Source: Yoonia vestfoldensis (GTDB taxonomy: Bacteria; Pseudomonadota; Alphaproteobacteria; Rhodobacterales; Rhodobacteraceae). From it: a stretch of DNA of 64,000 bases. Where the stretch lies: contig NZ_CP021431.1 of assembly GCF_002158905.1 (NCBI RefSeq), positions 1,116,001-1,180,000 on the forward strand, read 5' to 3'. The notes under the pieces are model-generated. The model saw only the letters and a list, made by a program, of their open reading frames with translations. It had not been told where the DNA came from and searched no databases. Position numbers and translations under genes: made by a program. This document shows, in pieces, positions 18,900 through 27,092 of this stretch (within the stretch, counting starts at the first letter, position 1; each line of letters starts with the position of its first letter).

Positions 18900-21009
18900 G
18901 TTCTGTCTCCTTTTGGTCAGGGTGAGGGGTTGTCGGATCGGCTGGTGCGATGTCGGGCCCGAGCAGGTCGATGGCCCAATCAAGACCGCGATGGCGCAGC
19001 CAGCCGGCGGCAAAGCCGTCCCGGCCATGGGTGGCGATAAGATTGCTGATTGCGGCCTGATCGGCCTTGGAGGAGGCGGCGGTGAAGGCCAGCGCCACCT
19101 CGCCGAGGCCAAGCGAGAAGAGCCGGTTGCCGCGCCGCGACTGGCAGTAGTAGTCGTGCTTCGGCATCGCGCGGGCGACGATGTCGATCTGGCGGTCGTT
19201 CAGCCCAAAGTTCCGGTAGATCCGTGCGATCTGCGGCTCGAAGGCGCGCTCGTTGGGCAGGAATATCCGCGTGGGGCAGCTCTCGACGATGGCAGGCGCG
19301 ATGAGGGACCCGTCGATGTCGGCCAGCGATTGGGTGGCGAAAACAACGCAGGCGTTCTTCTTTCTCAGCGTCTTCAGCCATTCGCGCAGTTGCCCGCCGA
19401 AATTGGCGTCATCGAGCGCAAGCCAGCCCTCGTCGATCAGGATCATGGTGGGACGTCCGTCGAGCCGCGCTTCGATCCGGTGGAAGAGATAGGCCAGCAC
19501 GGCGGGTGCGGCCGCTGATCCGATCAATCCTTCGGTCTCGAACGCCAGCACCTCGGCGCTGCCCAGGTCCTCGGCCTCCGCATCCAGAAGCCGGCCGAAA
19601 GGCCCGCCGAGGCAGAAGGGCTTGAGCGCGCGTTTCAACTCGGTCGACTGCAGCAGGACCGAGAGGCCGGTCAGCGTGCGTTCCTCGGGCGGGGCCGAGG
19701 CGAGCGAGGTCAATGCCGACCAGAGATGGTCCCGCGCAGCGGGGTCGATCGTCGCGCCTTCGCGCCCGAGGATCCCCGCGAGCCAGTCCTGCGCCCAGGC
19801 GCGTTCCGCCGCCTCGTCTACGCGCGCGAGCGGCTGCATCTGCACCGCTGGTGCCTCGTCGGCCAGTGCATCGCCGAGGTTCTCCCAATCTCCGCCCATG
19901 GCGTACGTGGCGCAGCGGATCGATCCGCCGAAATCGAAGGCGAAGACCTGCGCGCCCGGGTAGCGGCGGAACTGCAGCGCGATCAACGCTAGCAGGACCG
20001 ATTTGCCCGCGCCAGTCGGGCCGACGATCAAGGTATGGCCGACATCGCCCACATGTGTGGAGAAGCGAAACGGGGTCGTGCCGTTGGTTTCGGCGTGGAA
20101 CAGCGGCGGGCCGTCCAGATGGTCGTTCCGGTCCGGCCCCGCCCAGACCGCCGAGATCGGGATCATATGGGCGAGGTTCAGCGTCGAGATGGGTGGCTGA
20201 CGGACATTGGCGTAGAGATGGCCGGGCAGGGAGCCGAGCCAGGCCTCGAGCGCATTCAACGTCTCCGGGATGCAGGTGAAATCGCGCCCCTGCACGATCT
20301 TTTCTGCGGCCTTCAGCTTGGCCTCGGCTGCTGCTGCGTCCTCTTCCCAGACGGTGATCGTGGCGGTGACGTAAGCCGCGCCCGCCACATCGGCGCCGAG
20401 TTCCTGCAGCGCTTCATCGGCATCCGCCGCCTTGTTGGCCGCGTCGCTGTCGAGCAAGGTCGAGGCTTCGTTGGTCATCACCTCCTTGAGGATCGCGGCC
20501 ACTGACTTGCGCTTGGCGAACCACTGCCGGCGGATGCGGGTGAACACCCGGGCGGCATCCGTCTTGTCGAGGCAGATCGCGCGGGTGCACCAGCGGTACT
20601 CGAAACCTTGCGCGTTCAACTCGTCGAGCAGTCCGGGCCAGGTGGCGCTTGGCAGCCCGATGATGGTCAGGGTCTTGAGATGCGCGGTCCCGAGCCGGGG
20701 TGTCAGTCCACCCACCAACGGATCATCGGCCAGCAACGCGTCGAGATGCATCGGCACCTCCGGCACGCGGACGTGTTGGCGCCGGGTTGAAACGGTCGAA
20801 TGCAGGTAGGTCAGGGTCTCTTCATCGGAGAGCCAGGCGATCTCCGGCATGAACCCGTCGAGCAGATCAGTCAGCCGGTCGGCGCGGCCGACAAAGCCCA
20901 AGATCAGATCCTGTGGCTTGGTGCTGCGATCCGGTGGGTTCTCCAGCAACCAACCCTCGGCGCGGCTCGCGTCATCTGCGGGCGGCATCCAGACCAACGT
21001 CAGGAAATA
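18883..21009 (-). pseudogene. trbE: conjugal transfer ATPase TrbE, 5'-truncated
   Basis: VirB4-type ATPase of the Trb transfer system. A 704-residue frame can start at a TTG at 20997, but recognisable TrbE sequence begins at YFLTLVWMPPADDASRAE (about 21009), which in full-length TrbE (about 815-850 residues) lies some 115-120 residues from the N terminus. The Walker A motif VGPTGAGKS (near residue 327), the Walker B-like MILIDEGWLALDD and the FATQSLADI motif remain. No start codon or operon leader precedes it: the sequence just upstream is the broken ParB-like gene. Most likely non-functional; a shortened product could still be made. Confidence 0.88.
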
Positions 21010-22241
21010 CGCGCGACCGGTACCGGATCGGATGCGACCTCGCCCACCTCTTCGACTTCCTCGACCGGTTCATCCTCCGCTCGCACATAGCCCCGCTCGA
21101 CGCGCAGCCGCCCGGAACTGTCGATGCTGACGAAGGCCCCGGCAAGCGCCAGATCCTCGGACTCGAACCGGATCGGCCGCGCCTCGAGTGCCTCCATCGC
21201 TTCCTCGATCTCGCCCAACCGGGCATCGACGTTTTCGGGCAGCTCGTCGGCCTCCGCATGCTCCGCCTCAAGCGCGTCGTATTCGGCCTTCAGCGACTGG
21301 TAGCTGGCAGCCTCCTCACAGGTCATCGGCACTGCTTCGCCATGGACCCGGCGCATCCCGAAGGTGTGGCCATAGGGGAACTCGGTGTCGACCTCGACCC
21401 AGTTCCAGCCCTCGGCACGGATCGCCTCGGCCTCTTCGGCGAGCTTCTCGCGCACCATGACGTCGAGCAGGGCGGCATCCTGCAGCCAGCCGCCGTCATC
21501 CTGCTGGAACAGGTCGCGCAGGATTTCGCCCCCGGCCTCGACGTAATCGTCGAGCCCCACGAACTGCGCCCGCTTGTCCGACGCCCGCACCGCGCCCTCG
21601 GTCAGCATGCGGCGGATCTCGTAGGGCTGCCGGGAATAGTGCCGCTGCAGCGCCTCCCAGACCTGCTCCTGCCGTGCGTGATCGGGATTGACAGTGAAGG
21701 CCATGAGCTGGTCGAGCGTCATCTCTTCCTCGGCATAGGCATCGTGCAGCGAGGGCGAGACGGCGGCGAGCTTTAGCCGCTGTTTGACCACGCTGGCCGA
21801 AACGAAGAAGGCCGCGGCGATCTCCTCCTCGGTGCGACCTTTCTCGCGCATCGCCTGGAAGGCACGGAACTGGTCGAGCGGGTGCAGCGGCGCGCGCTGG
21901 ACGTTTTCGGCGAGACTGTCCTCCTCGGCGAGGCCATCGGTGCGCACGATGCAGGGCACCAGCGCAGTCTTGTTCATGCGCTTCTGTTTCACGAGCAGTT
22001 CCAGCGCCCGGAACCGCCGCCCGCCGGCGGGAATCGTGTACATGCCGGTCTCGGCGCCATTGTCATCCAGCACGGGCCGCACGGTGATGGAACTGAGCAG
22101 CGTCCGCCGCGCGATGTCCTCGGCCAGTTCCTCGATCGATACGCCGGCCTTGACGTGGCGCACGTTCGACTGGCTGAGCATCAGCTTATTAAAGGGAATG
22201 TCGCGCGAGGCGCTGAGGGTGATTTTCTGTTGCTTTGTCAT
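21000..22241 (-). pseudogene. ParB/RepB/Spo0J-type partition protein, 3'-truncated
   Basis: Start at 22241 (MTKQQKITLSASRDIPFNKLML), with a structured leader and GGAG-type site just upstream. The 413 residues contain the ParB nuclease-like N-terminal domain (SVEELAEDIARR-like segment, GGRRFRALELLVKQKRM, SLAENVQRAPLHPLDQFRAF) and a helix-turn-helix (EEIAAAFFVSASVVKQRLKL). The family on plasmids and integrative elements is about 700 residues, so roughly 280-300 C-terminal residues are missing. The frame stops three codons after the trbE junction. The DNA-binding part may still be expressed. Confidence 0.88.
21003..21016. other. deletion junction joining ParB-like and trbE remnants
   Basis: Reading the minus strand, the ParB-like frame runs normally to about 21013 and then meets a stop at 21000-21002, while the frame encoding TrbE becomes recognisable at about 21009 (YFLT). 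Two genes normally kilobases apart are therefore fused here inside both coding regions. The exact breakpoint cannot be set without an intact relative, because a few bases could belong to either side. Confidence 0.8.
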
Positions 22242-22247
22242 CGGGAT

Positions 22248-22320
22248 ATCTCCGCGACAGGCCAGCCGGGAGCCTCTCTCCCGACCTCCAAACCCGTCAC
22301 GGAAAACCCGGCACCCCTCT
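22248..22320 (-). ncRNA. structured 5' leader of ParB-like gene (radC-RNA-like)
   Basis: In transcript sense an outer stem pairs CCGUGACGGG (22302-22293) with CCUGUCGCGG (22261-22252). An inner 9-bp stem pairs 22286-22278 with 22272-22264 around an AGAGG loop. The last bases of the outer stem overlap the GGAG ribosome site of the start at 22241, so folding could repress translation. The same fold with compensatory changes precedes the DUF932 gene. It resembles the radC RNA motif described upstream of mobile-element genes; that name is from memory and unverified. Confidence 0.65.
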
Positions 22321-22340
22321 ACCTCTTGAGGCACCACATG

Positions 22341-22374
22341 GCTCATATGGACTTGCAAAACAATCCATATGAGC
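22341..22374. promoter_or_regulatory. 11-bp inverted repeat, probable operator between ParB-like and Xre-RES genes
   Basis: GCTCATATGGA (22341-22351) and TCCATATGAGC (22364-22374) form a perfect inverted repeat with a 12-bp spacer. The local sequence is AT-rich compared with its surroundings. It lies 37 bp upstream of the Xre antitoxin start and about 20 bp beyond the ParB leader, so it is well placed as an autoregulatory operator of the toxin-antitoxin pair and perhaps of the divergent gene. Confidence 0.65.
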
Positions 22375-22411
22375 TTATATCATCAGTCAAACTAGGAAGG
22401 AGCGCCAACAT

Positions 22412-22801
22412 ATGGAAAACGTTGTTCTGGAACGTCCTGCGCCGGATCGGCAGGGGGTCGCTCTTAAGGCCTTCGCCCGGATCGCGGACGCCTGGTCGCT
22501 CACCTTGCGTGAGGCGGCGGCACTGGCGGATATGTCGGACTCGACCTGGAAGAGAGCGAAGAAGCCCGATTTTGCGGGGGATTTGACGCGGGACCAGATG
22601 CTGCGCCTGAGCGCGCTGATCGGCCTCTACAAGTCGCTCGAGCTTTACTTCAACGAGCCGATCTCGCGGGACTGGGCGAAGCTGCCGAACCGAGGTCCGG
22701 AGTTTGACGGCGCACGGCCCGTGGACGCGATGATCGAGGGAGGATTGCCCAAGATCCTGCGCGTGCGGGGCTATGTCGATGCGCTGCGGGGCGGGGTTTG
22801 A
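22412..22801 (+). CDS. Xre-family antitoxin with MbcA/ParS/Xre toxin-binding domain
   Basis: Predicted antitoxin of a RES-Xre toxin-antitoxin pair, 129 residues. A helix-turn-helix lies around residues 25-55 (LTLREAAALADMSDSTWKRAKK) and the C-terminal toxin-binding domain follows (RLSALIGLYKSLELYF, then GPEFDGARPVDAMIEGGLPKILRVRGYVDAL, a pattern typical of this family). GGAAGGAG precedes the ATG. Its stop overlaps the toxin start (TTGA). Such proteins bind DNA upstream of their own operon; the inverted repeat at 22341-22374 is the likely site. Confidence 0.9.
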   Translation: MENVVLERPAPDRQGVALKAFARIADAWSLTLREAAALADMSDSTWKRAKKPDFAGDLTRDQMLRLSALIGLYKSLELYFNEPISRDWAKLPNRGPEFDGARPVDAMIEGGLPKILRVRGYVDALRGGV

Positions 22802-23487
22802 GGATCACGTCGGTCAATGACCGTGCCCTTGTCAGGCTGATTTCCGAGACCCATCACAAGCCGCCGGTGCTGCGGGGGCTGGTCGACAGCGACGAGGAGG
22901 CCGCGATTCTCGCCGAGATCGAAGGCGAGACCAGTGCCCGCCTGATCGCCGAAGCGCAGGGCAGTCCCGCGCTAGACCGCCGCGAACTGGCCTTCGCGCG
23001 GCGGTCACATGACCTGACCCTCTACGGGCAGAGCCTTATCAACGCGGCATTCACCTATACCCGCTCAACGGGCAACCGGTTCAACACCGGCGACCGCGGC
23101 GCGTGGTACTGCGCCTGGGACATGCTGACGAGCGCGCAGGAAGTTGGGTTTCACCGGACCCGCGAGTTGGGCTTCATCGGCCGCTACGATGACGAGGCAC
23201 GCTACGTCGAGTTGCTGGCGGATTTCATCGGCGATTTTCCCGATCTTCACGGGGAGGTCCATCTGGCGCTCGATCCGGTCCCCGAGCGGGGCTACGCGGC
23301 CGGGCAGCGCCTTGCCGCGGATCTGAGATCAGAGGGGCATCGCGGGCTGATCTACCCCTCCGTCCGTCATTCGGGCGGGCGGTGCTTCGTCGCCTTCGAT
23401 CCGGGGATCATCCAGAATGTCCGCCCTGGCGCGAGCTGGAAGCTGGTCTGGCAAGGTGCACCCGAGTTCACGATCGAGGGGCTATAA
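22798..23487 (+). CDS. RES domain toxin
   Basis: Predicted NAD-degrading RES toxin, 229 residues; RES toxins of this kind deplete NAD+ and stop growth. The start is a TTG overlapping the antitoxin stop, with no better in-frame start nearby. RES-type conserved residues are visible in TRSTGNRFNTGDRGAWYCA, ELGFIGRYDD, and the C-terminal GLIYPSVRHSGGRCFVAFDP. The frame is intact. The pair could stabilise the decayed element in the chromosome. The gap to the next gene (74 bp) shows nothing clear. Confidence 0.9.
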   Translation: MRITSVNDRALVRLISETHHKPPVLRGLVDSDEEAAILAEIEGETSARLIAEAQGSPALDRRELAFARRSHDLTLYGQSLINAAFTYTRSTGNRFNTGDRGAWYCAWDMLTSAQEVGFHRTRELGFIGRYDDEARYVELLADFIGDFPDLHGEVHLALDPVPERGYAAGQRLAADLRSEGHRGLIYPSVRHSGGRCFVAFDPGIIQNVRPGASWKLVWQGAPEFTIEGL

Positions 23488-23561
23488 CGCCCCTCGAAAT
23501 CTTCATTCAGTGCTTGAGTTTATCTCGATAGGTCGTTGATCCAAATTCATATTCAACGCAA

Positions 23562-24752
23562 TCACGCTTTTTCCAGCAACGCCTTCGCCTTGCCCTCCAT
23601 CACCAACCGCGCGTCCTGCTGCGGCTTTGACCGAGCCACCGCCGTGATCCCTTGCACGAAGTCGAAGACGCTCTCGGGCGGGCGGCCTTCCTCGGCCAGC
23701 ACCGTCTCGACGATCCGCCCGGTTTCAGCCTTCGAGAACCCGCGCTTGCGCAGGAAATCCTGACGGTCCTCGTCCGACCGCGCGACGATCTTCTCCCGCG
23801 CCGCGCGGATGCCGTCGATGAAGGGCGCGGGCGAGGACTCGGCGAAGCGGCTGAGCGCCGGGGCGGCCTCATGGGCGAAGCGGGAGGCGGCGTATTTCGA
23901 ATGCCGGATCGTGATCTCCTGGAAGTCCTCGACGCCCCAGAGGTTCCGATTCTGGCAGACCGCGCGCAGGTAGAAGCTGGCGATGCCGAGCGTCTTGGCG
24001 CCCACCTCCGAGTTCCAACAATAGAATCCTCGGAAATAGAGGTCGGGCGAGCCGTCGGGCAGCAGCCCCGCCTCGATGGGGTTCAGATCGTCGACGAGGA
24101 ACAGGAACACGTCGCGGTCCGAGGCGTAGAGCGTCGTCGTCTCCTTCGTAACGTCCACGCGCGGGTTGTAGATGCCGGTCGACCAGTCGAGCACGCCCGG
24201 CACCTTCCAGCGCGTGTCGCCCGTGCCATTGCCCGCGATGCGTTGAACTGCAGAGACCAATTCATGGTCGTAGATGCGGCCATAGTCGGGTCCGGTCACG
24301 GCGCGCAGTTCGGTGCGACCGTTCGCGACCTCCATGGTCTTGATCTGCTCGGCCCGGTGGTTGGTCAGGCCGTATTGCAGGTTGATCCCCGCCAGCGGCG
24401 CAGGCAGCTGCCGCAGATAGGCGGCGGGCGCGCCGACGAGGCTCGAGAGCTGACCGAAGCTCCAATGTGTCGGTGCAATCGGCTCATCCGCGCCCGGCAG
24501 GACAAGGCCCAGCTTCTCCGGGTTGTCGCGATGCGCCTCGACCCGGATCGCCGCACTCTCCACCGTGCGCGTCCGGCTGCGCTCCGCCCGGCCCTGGACC
24601 GAGGCGAAGAGATCGTCGAGCGACAGATACCGCTCGTCCTCCGGCCGCGAGAACCACTCGGACGACACGCGATCCACGTTCGCGCCGCGCGACACATCCA
24701 CCTTGTAGCCGCCGCTGATATCACGCCCGGCATCGATAATTTCGGTATTCAT
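23562..24752 (-). CDS. DUF932 domain protein of mobile element
   Basis: Protein of 396 residues of the DUF932 family, common on proteobacterial plasmids and integrative elements. Family segments include ERYLSLDDLFASV, THWSFGQLSSLVGAPAAYLR, VTGPDYGRIYDHELV, and the charged C-terminal half (SKPQQDARLVMEGKAKALLEKA). The frame appears complete. The start at 24752 is preceded by a structured leader shared with the ParB-like gene. The molecular function is unknown. Confidence 0.85.
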   Translation of the reverse strand: MNTEIIDAGRDISGGYKVDVSRGANVDRVSSEWFSRPEDERYLSLDDLFASVQGRAERSRTRTVESAAIRVEAHRDNPEKLGLVLPGADEPIAPTHWSFGQLSSLVGAPAAYLRQLPAPLAGINLQYGLTNHRAEQIKTMEVANGRTELRAVTGPDYGRIYDHELVSAVQRIAGNGTGDTRWKVPGVLDWSTGIYNPRVDVTKETTTLYASDRDVFLFLVDDLNPIEAGLLPDGSPDLYFRGFYCWNSEVGAKTLGIASFYLRAVCQNRNLWGVEDFQEITIRHSKYAASRFAHEAAPALSRFAESSPAPFIDGIRAAREKIVARSDEDRQDFLRKRGFSKAETGRIVETVLAEEGRPPESVFDFVQGITAVARSKPQQDARLVMEGKAKALLEKA

Positions 24753-24757
24753 GGGTT

Positions 24758-24829
24758 TTCTCCCGCGACGGGCGGCCGAAAGCCTCTCTCTCGACCTCCA
24801 AACCCGTCACGGGCCGGGACGGCACCCCT
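24758..24829 (-). ncRNA. structured 5' leader of DUF932 gene (radC-RNA-like)
   Basis: In transcript sense CCCGUGACGGG (24813-24803) pairs with CCCGUCGCGGG (24772-24762), an 11-bp stem with one G-U pair. Inside, 24796-24788 pairs with 24782-24774 over nine pairs, again around an AGAGG loop. The final GGG of the outer stem belongs to the GGGAGA ribosome site before the start at 24752. Compared with the leader at 22248-22320, several pairs differ on both sides while pairing is kept. Confidence 0.65.
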
Positions 24830-24841
24830 CTGACTCTCCGG

Positions 24842-25930
24842 TCACTCGGCTGCACGGGTCTCGAGCGTGGAAGGGGCGCGCGACGCGGCAAGCCGGTGCA
24901 GCGTTTCCGGGCGGATATGCGTGTACCGGCGCAACATTTTCCAATCCTTGTGGCCGGTGACCAGCGAGACTTGTTCGATCGCGAAGCCGGCCTCGAACAG
25001 GCGGCTTGTGCCCTCATGGCGCAAATCGTGGAAATGCAGGTCCTTCACGCTGACCTCGACGCAGGCGCGCCGGAAGGCCGTTCCGACCGATTTCGAGTTG
25101 TAGGGAAATATCCGGCCTCTTGCGTGCCCGAGCTCCTTGGCCTGTTCGGTGACCAACGCCCAGGCATCGAACCCCGTGGCGGCGAAGAGTGGGATCCGCT
25201 GGTCGTTCCCGGTCTTGTTGCGCGGGTCCTTCCTATCGCGGATCATGAGCATCCGGCGGTCGACGTCGAGATCGGTCCATGCGACGCGGCAGATCTCATC
25301 GAGCCGCATCGCCGTGGCCACCGCGAACTTCACGATCCGTGTCATCGGCAGGGTCAGGCGTTCGTTGTCATCGAAGCAACGGAAGAGGCGGTTCAGCTCG
25401 TCCGTGGTGGGGCGGCGGTCCCGCTCGGTGCCTTTGCCGATGAGGCCGAGCCGCTTGAGCGCGACACGCGCCAGATCAACGGGTTCGGGAGAAATGTCGA
25501 GCCCGTGCACGGCTGCCGCGTGGGTGATGATCATCTTGATCACGCCGATATCGATGCTGAGGGTCACCGGACCGGCACCTTGCTCGGCGCGCATCTTGCC
25601 GTAGTCGATCAGCTTTTGCCGGTCGAGGTGCCCGATCTTCTCCTTGCCCAGATCGCGCTTGAGCGTCTTGAGCGTGGCGGCCTTGCTGCGACGCGGCGGT
25701 TTGCCTACCTCGCACATATCGATTATGTGGAGATCGATGAGATCGCCGAAGGTGGTCAGGCGGGAGACGGACGACTTGTTCGGCGCCAACCCCTGATCCA
25801 CCCGGGTCTCCGCTTGGCGGGCCCAGCGATGGGCATCGTCGCGACGGAGAAACGTCTCGCTCGCGTAGCGGCCCTTTCGTCTGATCTGAACCCGGTAGGC
25901 ACCGGAGGGGAGCTTGGTGATGGAGGCCAT
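24842..25930 (-). CDS. int: tyrosine-type integrase next to dusA
   Basis: Site-specific recombinase of 362 residues. The start at 25930 gives MASITKLPSGAYRVQIRRKG, the usual arm-binding N terminus; 36 further upstream codons are open but look non-coding. Catalytic residues are visible: Arg in ATAMRLDEICRVAW, His-x-x-Arg in HDLRHEG, His in TGHKDW and Tyr in RRYTHI. Its 5' end faces the start of dusA about 110 bp away. This is the arrangement known for elements that integrate at the 5' end of dusA. The frame is intact. Confidence 0.93.
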   Translation of the reverse strand: MASITKLPSGAYRVQIRRKGRYASETFLRRDDAHRWARQAETRVDQGLAPNKSSVSRLTTFGDLIDLHIIDMCEVGKPPRRSKAATLKTLKRDLGKEKIGHLDRQKLIDYGKMRAEQGAGPVTLSIDIGVIKMIITHAAAVHGLDISPEPVDLARVALKRLGLIGKGTERDRRPTTDELNRLFRCFDDNERLTLPMTRIVKFAVATAMRLDEICRVAWTDLDVDRRMLMIRDRKDPRNKTGNDQRIPLFAATGFDAWALVTEQAKELGHARGRIFPYNSKSVGTAFRRACVEVSVKDLHFHDLRHEGTSRLFEAGFAIEQVSLVTGHKDWKMLRRYTHIRPETLHRLAASRAPSTLETRAAE

Positions 25931-25935
25931 TTTCG

Positions 25936-25955
25936 TGTGCGCTGTGTGTGCAATG
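25936..25955. repeat. right copy of imperfect 20-bp direct repeat, upstream of integrase
   Basis: This copy matches 13373-13392 at 17 of 20 positions with a perfect 10-bp core (GTGTGCAATG). It lies between the integrase start and dusA, where arm-type binding sites are expected. Confidence 0.4.
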
Positions 25956-25989
25956 AGTCGTCGTAGAGGGGCAAATTCGGGGATATTGG

Positions 25990-26095
25990 GGCGTATTCCA
26001 GCGTAGCAGCATCCGCCGCCAACAATTTGAAGATACACAAAAAATGCAAATAAATCAACATGCTAGATTGTCTACTGCGCCGATGATGGACTGGA
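25990..26095. other. element-chromosome boundary at the 5' end of dusA
   Basis: From about 25990 to 26075 the sequence is AT-rich, including the first codons of dusA up to TCTACTGCGCCGATGATGGA, after which it becomes GC-rich like the chromosome. dusA-targeting integrases recombine near the conserved APMMDWTDRH codons, so this is the expected attachment region and the element supplies the first codons and promoter of dusA. I found no convincing second attachment copy in the window. Confidence 0.5.
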
Positions 26096-27030
26096 CCGAC
26101 CGTCATTGCCGGTATCTGCACCGGCTGATGTCGCGGCATGTCTTGCTTTATTCGCAAATGGTCACGGCCCCTGCGGTGCTGCATGGCGACCGCGACCGGC
26201 TGATCGGCTATGATCCGGCGGAACATCCGGTCGCCTTGCAATTGGGCGGGTCGGACCCGGTGCAATTGGCGCAGGCGGCGCGGGTCGCGGCGGATATGGG
26301 CTATGACGAGGTCAATCTCAATTGCGGCTGTCCGTCGGACCGGGTGCAATCGGGGTTCTTTGGCGCGGTGCTGATGGAAAACCCCGCGCTGGTTGCCGAA
26401 TGCTGTGCGGCGATGATCGCGGCGGTCGATATTCCGGTGACGGTCAAATGCCGGATCGGGGTTGATGACCAGATCCCGGCCGAGGTGCTGCCCGATTTCA
26501 TCGCGCGGGTGTCGGCGGCGGGGGTGGACCGCTTTTCCATCCATGCGCGCAAGGCTTGGTTGCAGGGGCTTAGCCCCAAGGAAAACCGCGATATCCCGCC
26601 GCTCGATTATGATCTGGTGATCGCGATGAAGGCGCTGTTTCCGCATCTGCATCTGTCGGTCAATGGCGGGATTGCCACGCTGGATCAGGCGCAGGATTTT
26701 CTGGATCGCGGGTTGGACGGGGTGATGATCGGGCGCGCCGCCTATCACCTTCCCTGCGATATCCTGCTGGATGCCGATGCCCGCATCTATGGCGACCCGA
26801 CCGGGCGCAGCGCCGAAGAGATCGTGCATCTGATGCTGCCCTATATCGCGGATCATCTGCAAGCGGGCGGACGGCTGGGGCAGATCACGCGCCATATGCT
26901 GGGCATGTTCCAGGGCCGTCCGGGTGCCAAGGCCTGGCGGCGGCATCTGTCCGAACAGGCCCATCAGGACGGGGCAGGGCCGCAGACCGTGCTGGCGGCG
27001 CTGGCGCATGTCACCCAGGCGGCGGCCTGA
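26044..27030 (+). CDS. dusA: tRNA-dihydrouridine synthase DusA
   Basis: FMN-dependent enzyme that reduces uridine in the tRNA D-loop, 328 residues. The N-terminal motif LSTAPMMDWTDRHCRYLHRL and the catalytic cysteine region NLNCGCPSDRVQSG are typical of DusA, followed by TVKCRIGVDD and NGGIATLDQAQDF. The ATG at 26044 lies in AT-rich sequence unlike the rest of the gene, consistent with a start supplied by the integrated element. No strong ribosome site is seen. Confidence 0.93.
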   Translation: MQINQHARLSTAPMMDWTDRHCRYLHRLMSRHVLLYSQMVTAPAVLHGDRDRLIGYDPAEHPVALQLGGSDPVQLAQAARVAADMGYDEVNLNCGCPSDRVQSGFFGAVLMENPALVAECCAAMIAAVDIPVTVKCRIGVDDQIPAEVLPDFIARVSAAGVDRFSIHARKAWLQGLSPKENRDIPPLDYDLVIAMKALFPHLHLSVNGGIATLDQAQDFLDRGLDGVMIGRAAYHLPCDILLDADARIYGDPTGRSAEEIVHLMLPYIADHLQAGGRLGQITRHMLGMFQGRPGAKAWRRHLSEQAHQDGAGPQTVLAALAHVTQAAA

Positions 27031-27092
27031 GCTCTGGTCATTTGCCGACCTCGGGTGTAGCGATATCGCCAAGTCACGCCGGAGAACGCGCA

